Positions 34,971 to 43,329 of a stretch of DNA of 51,434 nt are shown one piece after another (positions within the stretch are counted from its first letter, which is position 1; each line of letters starts with the position of its first letter). Position numbers and translations under genes: made by a program. Where the stretch lies: assembly GCA_017993235.1 (NCBI GenBank), contig JAGONC010000023.1:1-51434 (forward strand), written 5' to 3'. Source of the DNA: Lentimicrobiaceae bacterium (GTDB lineage Bacteria > Bacteroidota > Bacteroidia > Bacteroidales > JAGONC01). The notes beneath the pieces are model-generated. The model was given only the letters and a program-made list of their open reading frames with translations, was not told the origin of the DNA and did not search any database.

Positions 34971-35045
34971 ACAGACGGGATCACTGCTGAAATAAGCCAG
35001 ATGAGACTACTGTTAAAGTATGTTAAAACAGGGCATTTGCCCAGT

Positions 35046-35053
35046 CAAAAATA
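35046..35053 (-). promoter_or_regulatory. -7 promoter box TATTTTTG
   Basis: CAAAAATA on the + strand reads TATTTTTG towards the rhomboid gene (start 34970). It is back-to-back with the + strand box at 35091. Confidence 0.4.
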
Positions 35054-35090
35054 CTTCAATTTGTTATAGGTTTGTGGTTAAACAATATCG

Positions 35091-35098
35091 TAATTTTG
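35091..35098 (+). promoter_or_regulatory. -7 promoter box TAATTTTG
   Basis: Exact consensus match 29 nt before the ATG of the S41 protease at 35128. Confidence 0.5.
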
Positions 35099-35127
35099 CA
35101 ATGCAATGAATTAGCATTAAAAGTCAT

Positions 35128-36753
35128 ATGAATTCATTTTATCATAATATGCGCTCCATTATCCTTTTTCTGTCCGGCTGGATGATCATTTTTACTTTCA
35201 CCCCTTTTCAGGGGAGATCGCAACAGGTTGATTCCAGGGAGACCATTCAGAAGTTTGCGGCTACCCTGCAACTGATCGATTATTTTTATGTGGATACGGT
35301 GAATCAGCCCAGGCTGGTTGAAAACGCAATTGTCGAAATGCTTCAGGAACTGGATCCCCATTCGGTGTATATTTCGAAGGAGGATGTTAAAAAAGCTGAT
35401 GAGCCTCTGGTGGGTAATTTTGAGGGTATCGGGGTACAGTTTCAGATCTTCAAGGATACCATTCTGGTCATAGCACCAGTCCCCGGTGGGCCTTCGGAGA
35501 AGCTTGGCATTATGGCAGGCGATAAGATTGTCAGGATCAATGGAGAAGATGCTACCGGAAAAGAGGTAACCAATGAGTATGTTCAGAGCAAACTCCGGGG
35601 AGAAAAGGGAACCCGCGTCGATGTATCCATATACCGGAAGGGGAAGAACGAGCTGCTTAATTTTTCCATCATCCGTGACCAGATCCCGGTAAACAGCCTG
35701 GATGCTGCTTTCATGGCTACACCGGAAATAGGATATATCAAACTTAACCGGTTTTCGAAGACTACAATGGATGAATTTTACCAGGCAATGGATACCCTGC
35801 AGACACAGGGTATGACCAAACTCATCCTGGATCTGCGCTATAATACCGGAGGTTATCTGGAGACCGCCCACGAACTGGCGGATGAATTTCTCGGTAAGGG
35901 TAAAATGATTGTATATACGGAAGGACTAAAAAGCCCTAAAACGGACTTGCTTGCAACCGAGAAAGGCCTATTTGAAAAGGGTCAGCTTGTCATTTTAATC
36001 AACGAAGGTTCCGCATCGGCCAGTGAAATTGTGGCAGGAGCGGTTCAGGACTGGGACCGGGGCATCATCATCGGTCGTCGTTCCTTCGGCAAAGGTCTGG
36101 TTCAGAAACCTTTCCGTCTGCCCGATGAATCTGTTATCCGTCTGACTACGGCCAAGTACTACACACCCACCGGTCGCTGCATTCAAAAACCCTATGATGA
36201 GGGTCTGGAGGAATACCGGAAAGACTTCCAGAACCGTCTTGAGAAAGGTGAACTGGTCCATGCCGACAGCATTCATTTTCCGGATTCTCTGAAGTACTAC
36301 ACCCCGGCAAACCGTATTGTATACGGAGGCGGAGGGATCATGCCCGATATTTTTATACCCTTCGATTCAACCGATTACTCTGATTATTATGTTGAGCTGA
36401 GAAGGAATAATCTCTTTAATAACTTCACACTACAATACCTGGATGACAATCGGAAGGAATTACAGGCATTATACAAGACCTTCAGGGACTTTGATTTGAA
36501 TTTTGATAAACAAGATTCTTTTTTGAAAATATTTACGGATTATGCTGAAAAAGAGGGAGTTAAATTTGATAAAAAAGGATTGGATGATTCGGTTGATCAA
36601 ATTTTTTACGTCCTAAAGGGACTTATTGCACGAAATTTGTTTGATTACAATGCCTATTTTGAAGTGATCAGTTCCATTGATGATGATTTCCAAGAAGCAG
36701 TTAAGATTTTAAAGGATGGTACCCTGTTTAAAAAATTAAGCATTAATTATTGA
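35128..36753 (+). CDS. ctpA: C-terminal processing protease, S41 family
   Basis: 541 residues. Signal peptide or anchor at 1-29. PDZ domain at about 95-180 (GNFEGIGVQFQ, LGIMAGDKIVRINGE). The S41 core has catalytic S297 (NEGSASASEIVAGA) and K322 (GRRSFGKGLVQ), exactly 25 residues apart as in Tsp/Prc. GYIKLNRFS and LILDLRYNTGG are further family blocks. The C-terminal ~140 residues are a helical extension found in Bacteroidota tail-specific proteases. Known role: periplasmic removal of C-terminal tails and quality control. It ends 64 nt before the next gene's start but that gene has its own -7 box. Confidence 0.93.
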   Translation: MNSFYHNMRSIILFLSGWMIIFTFTPFQGRSQQVDSRETIQKFAATLQLIDYFYVDTVNQPRLVENAIVEMLQELDPHSVYISKEDVKKADEPLVGNFEGIGVQFQIFKDTILVIAPVPGGPSEKLGIMAGDKIVRINGEDATGKEVTNEYVQSKLRGEKGTRVDVSIYRKGKNELLNFSIIRDQIPVNSLDAAFMATPEIGYIKLNRFSKTTMDEFYQAMDTLQTQGMTKLILDLRYNTGGYLETAHELADEFLGKGKMIVYTEGLKSPKTDLLATEKGLFEKGQLVILINEGSASASEIVAGAVQDWDRGIIIGRRSFGKGLVQKPFRLPDESVIRLTTAKYYTPTGRCIQKPYDEGLEEYRKDFQNRLEKGELVHADSIHFPDSLKYYTPANRIVYGGGGIMPDIFIPFDSTDYSDYYVELRRNNLFNNFTLQYLDDNRKELQALYKTFRDFDLNFDKQDSFLKIFTDYAEKEGVKFDKKGLDDSVDQIFYVLKGLIARNLFDYNAYFEVISSIDDDFQEAVKILKDGTLFKKLSINY

Positions 36754-36771
36754 AATGCTATTTGAAATGTA

Positions 36772-36779
36772 TATTTTTG
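36772..36779 (+). promoter_or_regulatory. -7 promoter box TATTTTTG
   Basis: Exact consensus match 38 nt before the ATG at 36818; the open frame continuing upstream of 36818 would run through this promoter, so 36818 is the start. Confidence 0.5.
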
Positions 36780-36817
36780 TGCGTTTTTTCGGAACATTAA
36801 CTTTAAACTTTATAACG

Positions 36818-37285
36818 ATGAAAAAAGTTGTTTTTACATGTTTAATGATGCTATTCGTAGTGTTTGGACTCAATGCTCAGAACGCTATAGCAACGGCTGT
36901 CGTTGACTCTGCCAATATGCCTGAGATCTCATTCAGTAAGCTCGTACATGATTACGGTACGATCGAGTTGAATGGCAATGGCGTATGCCAATTTGAATTC
37001 ACCAATACAGGGAAAGAACCTCTGGTCCTATCCAATGTACGATCATCCTGTGGATGTACGGTTCCCTCCTGGCCAAAGGAACCCATCCTTCCGGGTAAGA
37101 CGGGCGTCATTGACGTTAAATACAATACAAGCCGGGCTGGAGTTATCAATAAGTCCGTTGTTGTGACTTCCAATGCAAAAACTTCTACGGTTACCCTTCA
37201 GATCAAAGGGGAAGTAAAGGCACCTGCACAGCAAATGGTGCCGGAAAAAAACGTTGATCAGGGATCCACTCCGTCATCAAGGTAA
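36818..37285 (+). CDS. DUF1573 secreted protein
   Basis: 155 residues. Signal peptide MKKVVFTCLMMLFVVFGLNA. One DUF1573 domain: ISFSKLVHDYGTI, FEFTNTGKEPLVLSNVRSSCGC, VPSWPKEPILPGKTGVIDVKYNTSRAG, and VVVTSNAKTSTVTLQIKGEV. This is an Ig-like (ASPM/HYDIN-like) beta sandwich with a conserved CGC. Common in Bacteroidota periplasmic or outer-membrane proteins; molecular function unknown. Followed by a good terminator at 37310-37345, so it is a single-gene transcript. Confidence 0.88.
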   Translation: MKKVVFTCLMMLFVVFGLNAQNAIATAVVDSANMPEISFSKLVHDYGTIELNGNGVCQFEFTNTGKEPLVLSNVRSSCGCTVPSWPKEPILPGKTGVIDVKYNTSRAGVINKSVVVTSNAKTSTVTLQIKGEVKAPAQQMVPEKNVDQGSTPSSR

Positions 37286-37309
37286 TTTCGGCTTTAAAAT
37301 AAAATACGT

Positions 37310-37345
37310 AAAAGCCTGGCAGATCTGATCTACCGGGCTTTTTAT
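37310..37345 (+). terminator. rho-independent terminator after the DUF1573 gene
   Basis: Stem AAAAGCCTGGCAGATC with GATCTACCGGGCTTTT (one wobble, one mismatch), running into a T-rich stretch TTTTTATTTT. Confidence 0.75.
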
Positions 37346-37392
37346 TTTCTTTCTAAATAGTTCAGGATATATACCCGTTGAACAGATATTTT

Positions 37393-37400
37393 TACCTTTG
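37393..37400 (+). promoter_or_regulatory. -7 promoter box TACCTTTG
   Basis: Exact consensus match 26 nt before the aminotransferase ATG at 37427. Confidence 0.55.
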
Positions 37401-37426
37401 CCAGACAAACAAATAAATCGTTTGCC

Positions 37427-38623
37427 ATGCCAACAATTTCCCAGAAAGGTCGAAGCATGCCCGCTTCCCCCATCCGAAAACTGGTCCCGTATTCCGACCA
37501 GGCCAAAAAAAGGGGGATCAGAGTATTTCATCTGAACATTGGTCAGCCGGATATCGAAACGCCTGACATTGCAATGAATGCTGTGAGGAATTTTAAGTCC
37601 AAAGTGGTTGAATACAGTCACTCGGCCGGCATCCTTTCCTTCAGGCAAAAGATGACGGAATATTACAGCAAGTACAATATCCAGCTAACACCCGAGGAAA
37701 TCATCATCTGTTCAGGTGGCTCAGAAGCCATCCTGTTTGCAATGGGCTCCTGTATGGATGTGGGCGATGAGGTGATCATCCCCGAACCTTTTTATGCCAA
37801 TTACAATGGCTTTGCGATCAATGCAGGTGTCGTGGTCAAACCCATTTCTTCGACGATCGACAATGGATTCGCACTGCCACCCATTGCTGAGTTTGAAAAG
37901 GCAATCACGCCCAAAACAAAGGCCATCCTCATCTGCAATCCCAATAATCCCACGGGTTATCTCTATTCAAAGGAAGAACTTGAAATCCTTCGGGAGATTG
38001 TACTTAAGCATGATCTTTTTCTTTTTTCTGATGAAGTGTACCGGGAGTTCTGCTATGATGGCGCTGTATATGCGTCGGTCATGCACCTGAAGGGAATGGA
38101 ACAGCATATCGTGCTCCTTGATTCCGTATCAAAAAGGTACAGTGCGTGTGGGATCCGGATCGGTGCACTGATATCGAAAAACAGGGAGGTGATACAGACC
38201 GCCCTGAAATTTGCGCAGGCGAGGCTGAGCCCGCCCACATTCGGCCAGGTGGCCGCAGAGGCGGCCATCGATGTTCCTGAATCCTATTTTGAAGCAGTGC
38301 TGAAGGAGTATACCGCAAGAAGAAATGTGGTGGTTGAATCCATTAACCGGATGCCGGGTGCCTATTGCCCGTCACCAAAAGGAGCCTTTTATGCGGTTGC
38401 CAGGTTGCCCATTGACGATTCGGACAAATTCTGCCAGTGGTTGCTTGAGGAGTTCAATTTTGAGGGAAAGACCGTGATGCTGGCACCGGCTACCGGCTTT
38501 TATGCTACGAAAGGCAGAGGACTCAATGAGGTCAGGATCAGTTATGTGCTGAAGGTAGAAGATCTTCAGATGGCCATGCGATGCCTGGAAGAGGCATTGA
38601 GGGTCTATCCGGGAAAAAGGTAG
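37427..38623 (+). CDS. PLP-dependent class I/II aminotransferase (aspartate aminotransferase-like)
   Basis: 398 residues. PLP lysine K236 in LLDSVSKRYSACGIRIG; NPNNPTGYLYSKEE (171-184) with N174; SDEVYREF (201-208) with D202 and Y205 contacting the cofactor; the C-terminal substrate Arg is in NEVRISYVL. LNIGQPDIETP at the N-terminus is typical of the fold-type I AAT subgroup I-gamma. Expected to transaminate aspartate, aromatic or other amino acids with 2-oxoglutarate; substrate not decided by sequence. It is followed 29 nt later by an MFS transporter, probably co-transcribed. Confidence 0.9.
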   Translation: MPTISQKGRSMPASPIRKLVPYSDQAKKRGIRVFHLNIGQPDIETPDIAMNAVRNFKSKVVEYSHSAGILSFRQKMTEYYSKYNIQLTPEEIIICSGGSEAILFAMGSCMDVGDEVIIPEPFYANYNGFAINAGVVVKPISSTIDNGFALPPIAEFEKAITPKTKAILICNPNNPTGYLYSKEELEILREIVLKHDLFLFSDEVYREFCYDGAVYASVMHLKGMEQHIVLLDSVSKRYSACGIRIGALISKNREVIQTALKFAQARLSPPTFGQVAAEAAIDVPESYFEAVLKEYTARRNVVVESINRMPGAYCPSPKGAFYAVARLPIDDSDKFCQWLLEEFNFEGKTVMLAPATGFYATKGRGLNEVRISYVLKVEDLQMAMRCLEEALRVYPGKR

Positions 38624-38652
38624 AAGTCATCTAAATCCATTATACAATTTCT

Positions 38653-39927
38653 TTGCAGCTCCTCAACGAATCCCCGACGATCACCCGGCAGCATTACCGG
38701 ATCCTTGTCATGAGCTGGGCGGGATGGGTCTTTGATTTTTACGACCTGATCCTTTTTACCTTTCTGCTGATCCCGATTGCAAAGGACTATGGCTTCTCCG
38801 ATCTCCAGATGTCGTACGTTCTGGGCTCTTCTTTGGCTGCCACGGCTGTCGGAGGTGTGATTTTCGGGATTCTGTCGGACCGTTATGGAAGAAAGGCAGT
38901 CCTGCAATGGACGATCCTGACCTATAGCATTGGCACCTTTTTCTCCGGTCTAGCAGGCAGTTTTTGGTTTTTGATGATTTTCCGGGTGGTCACCGGGCTG
39001 GGAGTCGGCGGAGAGTGGGCCACCGGACAGACATTTGTAGGAGAAACCTTTCCTGCAAAGGTCCGGGGGCGTTACTGTGCCTATATGCAGACGGGAGCAC
39101 CGCTGGGTATCGCACTGGCCTCCATTGTGGGTGGTATGCTTTCACCCGTCATCGGATGGAGAGCCTGTTTTTTTATTTCCATCCTGCCTGCTATGATGGT
39201 GGTCTATATTCGCCGCAAACTTCCTGAATCCGATCTATGGCTGCAAAGGAAGTTGATGCAGAAACAGGAAACTGAAAATGACAGGGAGATCAAACCTGTC
39301 CGGGAGAATAAATTTCTGACCCTGTTTGCGCCCCAGTACAGGAAATATTTTCTTCTGGCCCTAGTGCTAGCTATTTTCGACATGTCGGCCTATTGGCTCA
39401 CCTATTCCTGGATGCCGGGCTATCTGCATAACCAGCGTAATTTCACCATGACTAAATCAGCGTTGTGGGTGCTGGTGACGCAGACGGGCGGCTTTCTGGG
39501 GTATTTCTTTTTTGGCTATGTTGCCGACCGGCTGGGCAGGAGGCCAGCATATTCGATTTACTCCCTGATCATGGCCATTGGTTTGCTGATGATCACCGTC
39601 TTCTGGGATCGTGTGGTGATCTATCCGCCCATTATTTTAAGCTTCATGTTCCTGGTGGGGTTCGGAACCGGTATGTTCGGGGGATATGGATCGCTGTTTT
39701 CGGAACTTTTCCCCACTTCGATCCGGAGTACGGCTATGGGATCCGCCTTTAACCTGGCCCGTGGCATCCAGTTTTTCACACCCGTTGCCATTTCCCTGAT
39801 TGCCACCCGCTACGGGTTGAGCGGCGGGATTTCGCTGGCTGTACTGTTTGCCCTTCTCACCGGGATGTGGGTCTGGACTTTTCCTGAAACGAAGGGAAGA
39901 AAATTATATGCTGATGGATTTGGCTGA
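38653..39927 (+). CDS. MFS transporter, metabolite:proton symporter type
   Basis: 424 residues, 12 hydrophobic spans, from a TTG start at 38653; the next Met is residue 20, already within the first span, so the TTG is more credible. The signature loop is GILSDRYGRKAVL, repeated in the second half as GYVADRLGRRPAY. DFYDLILFTFLL and GVGGEWATGQTFVGETFP are typical of the sialate/aromatic acid/monocarboxylate symporter group. Substrate unknown, probably an organic acid. It lies directly behind the aminotransferase and could take up its substrate or export its keto-acid product (inference). Confidence 0.85.
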   Translation: MQLLNESPTITRQHYRILVMSWAGWVFDFYDLILFTFLLIPIAKDYGFSDLQMSYVLGSSLAATAVGGVIFGILSDRYGRKAVLQWTILTYSIGTFFSGLAGSFWFLMIFRVVTGLGVGGEWATGQTFVGETFPAKVRGRYCAYMQTGAPLGIALASIVGGMLSPVIGWRACFFISILPAMMVVYIRRKLPESDLWLQRKLMQKQETENDREIKPVRENKFLTLFAPQYRKYFLLALVLAIFDMSAYWLTYSWMPGYLHNQRNFTMTKSALWVLVTQTGGFLGYFFFGYVADRLGRRPAYSIYSLIMAIGLLMITVFWDRVVIYPPIILSFMFLVGFGTGMFGGYGSLFSELFPTSIRSTAMGSAFNLARGIQFFTPVAISLIATRYGLSGGISLAVLFALLTGMWVWTFPETKGRKLYADGFG

Positions 39928-39935
39928 TAACGTTA

Positions 39936-40079
39936 TTATTCCTCCTCACCATCATTATCCGTATACGAATCGGGTTCGGGACGTTTTTTTGCCCGCATGG
40001 CCTTGATCAGAAAATAAAGCATGATTGCCGTGATCGCTGTCTGGGTAAGGATAATAAATATAAGGGCTGATGTATTCAT
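39936..40079 (-). CDS. 47-aa single-span protein, putative small subunit of the NSS transporter
   Basis: The ATG (40079-40077) overlaps the TGA of the NSS transporter (40078-40076) as ATGA, so translation is coupled. The product is one transmembrane helix (TSALIFIILTQTAITAIMLY, then FLIKAM), a basic stop-transfer RAKKRP, and an acidic tail ending DNDGEEE. Layout and context match the MetS-type small subunits that accompany some bacterial NSS transporters (MetPS of Corynebacterium imports methionine and alanine). There is no recognisable sequence identity beyond that pattern. Inferred role: stabilises or is required by the adjacent transporter. Confidence 0.7.
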   Translation of the reverse strand: MNTSALIFIILTQTAITAIMLYFLIKAMRAKKRPEPDSYTDNDGEEE

Positions 40080-41914
40080 GATGCGTGGATTTTCGGATGA
40101 CGGCCAGCATGTTTTTTTCTCCTTCTGGCTGCTGTATGCACAAGAAACGCTGAGAACGCAAAAAGCGACAAAAGCAATATTCGCGCTAAATTGAGGTACG
40201 CCAGGCGATTGATCACCCTTCCTGTATATAATGGATCCCCCGTTTGCAGCTGATCTCCTGTTTTAACTGTAGGTACATTGCCCTTACGGAGAATATAGCT
40301 AACGGCAGTTGATCGGTCAGGGGAAACCACTTCAATGATCGTTTTGTTGTTTTCTGTATAGATTGAATCAACGATACATGCTGATTCTGCATAAAATGTG
40401 CGTGCGAACCAGGATGAGTTGGGACCAATATCCTTATGGATCAGCTGTCCAATGATGCTTTCCCTGTGCAGCGGCCAGTGGGTCAGGGATACTTTTGTCC
40501 ACTCGTCGTTGGCGGGTCTGATCAGCGATCCAAAGAATACGATGATCAGGATAAAGGGCGTGATCCATTTGATGATGAATTTATAGATGGTTGGCACCCG
40601 GATATCTGCGCCGGTGGTGATCTCCCGCCATCCTTTCTTCATACCGAACACCCAGGAGAACATGATCATCTCAAGCATGGCGAACACCACCAGGGAAACG
40701 GTGCCCGCCCAGTAGTCATATTCGTCGAGAACGCCCTGCTGAAAGAAGAAAACGGTTGGAAGTCCTATAAGTGTGACTGAACCGCCAAAGATCAGTGCTG
40801 AATTTTTCCGCGACCAGTTAAATTCGTCCATCATGAACGACAGAATGGGCGTACCCATGGCCAGTGAGCTAGTGATGCCGGCAAAGAAGAGTAATCCAAA
40901 GAAAGCGATCCCCGCCATGGCTGCAAGGGCAGGACCCCATTGCTGGAACAGGAAGGGCATGGTACGGAATCCAAGTCCCAGGCCTCCCAGTCCGGTAAGT
41001 TCGATTACCCGGTCGATACCCAGGTAACCAATGGAGATGGGGATGATGACGGAAGCACCCAGGACAACCTCCACAAATTCATTCATCCATCCCGCCGACA
41101 TGGCGTTGAGGGCGATATCGTCCTTCTTCTTTACATAGGAGGCGAAACACTGCACGGAACCCTGCCCCAGGGAGAGCGTGAAAAAGATCTGGCCTGCGGC
41201 AGCCAGCCATACTTTAGGATTCATCAGCGAATCGAATTGGGGCGTCCAGAGAAAATTCAATCCGACCCAGCCGCTGTTCACCGCATTTTCATGACCAGCC
41301 CGGAGGGTGATCCCTTTGATGGCAAGAAAAATGGCAAAGAAGATCAGCAGGGGCATGCCTATTTTGGCCATTTTCTCGACACCCCCGCTAAGTCCCCGGC
41401 TCAGTACCCACGTATTCAGGGCCATACATAACAGGAAAAAAACAATGGCCTCGTAAGGAATCCCGGTCGTAGTCGTCGAAAGGTCCAGGTAGTTGGTAAA
41501 GAAACCAGCCACCTGATTTTGGTCAAGCCCACGAAAGGATCCCATGGCTGAATGCATGGTGTAGGAAAGCGTCCAGCTTTCGATGTAACAGTAATAGGCT
41601 GCGATGGCCACATTGGAGAATATCCCGAAAACACCGATATACCTCCAGAGTGTAGATTTGCCCATCTTTTCCATGGTAAAGGGTGTGGTATGGTGGCCCA
41701 ATCCACCACCGTACCTTCCGATCGCCCATTCGACGAAAAGCAATGGTATTCCGAGCAGTAAAAAACATACCAGGTAGGGGATGATAAAGGCCCCGCCTCC
41801 GTTCTGGACCGCCTGAACCGGAAACCTGAGAAAGTTACCAAGCCCGACCGCATTGCCCGACATGGCCAAGATCAATCCAATCCGGGATCCCCATGCTTCT
41901 TTGTTTGTACTCAT
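40076..41914 (-). CDS. sodium-dependent (NSS/SNF family) transporter with long C-terminal extension
   Basis: 612 residues, where bacterial NSS proteins such as LeuT have about 450-510. The core is clear: WGSRIGLILAMSGNAVGLGNFLRFP (8-32, helix 1 with unwound Na+/substrate site), NGGGAFIIPY, and GQIFFTLSLGQGS (helix 6). Core spans end near 465. Residues 466-570 are a hydrophilic, probably extracytoplasmic segment; the part at 520-566 (VKTGDQLQTGDPLYTGRV) resembles a barrel-sandwich hybrid (lipoyl-like) fold. A final span follows at 571-592, then a basic tail RRRKKHAGR. Known role: Na+-coupled uptake of amino acids or related solutes. The gene after it, overlapping by 4 nt, encodes a MetS-like small subunit. 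Confidence 0.88.
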   Translation of the reverse strand: MSTNKEAWGSRIGLILAMSGNAVGLGNFLRFPVQAVQNGGGAFIIPYLVCFLLLGIPLLFVEWAIGRYGGGLGHHTTPFTMEKMGKSTLWRYIGVFGIFSNVAIAAYYCYIESWTLSYTMHSAMGSFRGLDQNQVAGFFTNYLDLSTTTTGIPYEAIVFFLLCMALNTWVLSRGLSGGVEKMAKIGMPLLIFFAIFLAIKGITLRAGHENAVNSGWVGLNFLWTPQFDSLMNPKVWLAAAGQIFFTLSLGQGSVQCFASYVKKKDDIALNAMSAGWMNEFVEVVLGASVIIPISIGYLGIDRVIELTGLGGLGLGFRTMPFLFQQWGPALAAMAGIAFFGLLFFAGITSSLAMGTPILSFMMDEFNWSRKNSALIFGGSVTLIGLPTVFFFQQGVLDEYDYWAGTVSLVVFAMLEMIMFSWVFGMKKGWREITTGADIRVPTIYKFIIKWITPFILIIVFFGSLIRPANDEWTKVSLTHWPLHRESIIGQLIHKDIGPNSSWFARTFYAESACIVDSIYTENNKTIIEVVSPDRSTAVSYILRKGNVPTVKTGDQLQTGDPLYTGRVINRLAYLNLARILLLSLFAFSAFLVHTAARRRKKHAGRHPKIHAS

Positions 41915-42010
41915 CCGTTTGGTATAGTGTCGTTAATTATGTACGAAAATCAGCCTTTAAAGGTAAACAGAAATGCAAAATTTCCTAATGACTGCAGCTA
42001 AAAAAAACCA

Positions 42011-42018
42011 TACTTTTG
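42011..42018 (+). promoter_or_regulatory. -7 promoter box TACTTTTG, near-leaderless
   Basis: Exact consensus match only 6 nt before the ATG at 42025. With a start point about 5-7 nt past the box, the mRNA would have almost no 5' leader. The box also rules out the TTG at 42016 as a start. Confidence 0.45.
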
Positions 42019-42024
42019 CTCCGC

Positions 42025-43317
42025 ATGGAAGAATCTATACCCATTCCCAGGATACCCCGGACCGACCGGAAGCGAGTTGTGATCGTTGGAGGAGGATTTG
42101 CCGGACTCAAACTGGCAATGCTTATCCCTTCAAAGCTTTTTCAGGTTATTCTTCTCGACAGGAACAACTACCATCAGTTTCAACCGCTGTTGTACCAGGT
42201 GGCTACTGCAGGATTGGAACCCAGTTCCATCTCTTTTCCTCTTCGAAAGATCTTCCAGAACAGGAAACACATCCATTTCAGGGTAGCGGAGGTGACAAGG
42301 ATCGATCCCATCGCAAACAGGATTACTGCAGATATCGGGAGCATTCATTATGATTATCTGGTTCTGGCCATGGGAGCGAGTACCAATTTTTTTGGCATAA
42401 AGGATATTGCACGAAATGCCATTGCCATGAAATCAACCTCCGAGGCATTGTACATCCGCAACACCATCCTGCAGAACTATGAAAAGGCATTGAATACAAT
42501 GGATGAAGATGAGGCAGGGACACTGATGAACATCGTTGTTGTGGGGGGTGGGCCTACGGGTGTGGAGCTGGCCGGTGCCCTGGCAGAAATGAAAAGGTAT
42601 GTGCTGCCCAAGGATTATCCGGAACTAGACTTCAGCAAGATGCAGGTCTATCTTTTTGAAGCAAACCAGCGTCTGCTGATGGGAATGAGCAGCCAATCGT
42701 CGGAAAGGGCTAAACAGTACCTCGAAAAGCTGGGGGTAAGGATACGGTTGAATGCCTATGTCAAGCGTTTTGATGGTCAAACGGTAACCCTGAGGGAAGG
42801 CGATGAATTCCGGACACGGACGCTATTATGGGCTGCCGGCATTCAGGCCAATTCCATTGAAGGATTTCCCGTCGGGTTATCGGGTCAGGGAGGGCGTTTA
42901 CTGGTAGATGAATATAACCGTGTCACGGGATTTGAAAATATCTTTGCGATCGGTGATATGGCTATCATGACCAGTGATCAGTATCCCTCAGGGCACCCGC
43001 AGGTGGCGCAGGTGGCGATACAGCAGGCCAGGTGCCTTGCCCGGAACCTGGAGAACAGGATACGTTCAAGACCATTAAAGCGATTCCGTTATAAGGACAA
43101 GGGTTCCCTGGCGACGATCGGAAGGAATATGGCTGTTGCTGATCTTCCTCACGTCAGACTGCATGGCTTTATTGCATGGCTGGTATGGATTTTCGTTCAT
43201 TTGATGGCCATCCTGGGCCAAAAGAACAGGCTTTTCATCTTTATCAACTGGTTCTGGAATTACTGGACCTATGACCAGTCGCTCCGCTTGATCCTCCGGG
43301 AGAAGAATAATCATTAA
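42025..43317 (+). CDS. ndh: type II NADH dehydrogenase (NDH-2)
   Basis: 430 residues. First dinucleotide fold RVVIVGGGFAGLKLA (GGGFAG 22-27) for FAD, then NNYHQFQPLLYQVATAGLEP, the AQxxA-equivalent quinone-site region of NDH-2; second fold MNIVVVGGGPTGVELAGAL (GGGPTG 174-179) for NADH. IFAIGDMA binds the FAD phosphate. HPQVAQVAIQQARCLARNL is the conserved AxQQ motif near the quinone. The C-terminal ~65 residues (FIAWLVWIFVHLMAILG) form an amphipathic membrane anchor. Reaction: NADH to quinone electron transfer without proton pumping. The APC permease starts 12 nt after it, so they share a transcript. Confidence 0.92.
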   Translation: MEESIPIPRIPRTDRKRVVIVGGGFAGLKLAMLIPSKLFQVILLDRNNYHQFQPLLYQVATAGLEPSSISFPLRKIFQNRKHIHFRVAEVTRIDPIANRITADIGSIHYDYLVLAMGASTNFFGIKDIARNAIAMKSTSEALYIRNTILQNYEKALNTMDEDEAGTLMNIVVVGGGPTGVELAGALAEMKRYVLPKDYPELDFSKMQVYLFEANQRLLMGMSSQSSERAKQYLEKLGVRIRLNAYVKRFDGQTVTLREGDEFRTRTLLWAAGIQANSIEGFPVGLSGQGGRLLVDEYNRVTGFENIFAIGDMAIMTSDQYPSGHPQVAQVAIQQARCLARNLENRIRSRPLKRFRYKDKGSLATIGRNMAVADLPHVRLHGFIAWLVWIFVHLMAILGQKNRLFIFINWFWNYWTYDQSLRLILREKNNH

Positions 43318-43329
43318 TCAACCGACCTG

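Noticed and set aside
35134..35871. 245-aa minus-strand frame
   Set aside because: Antisense to the S41 protease, which has an intact PDZ domain here and a promoter on the + strand.
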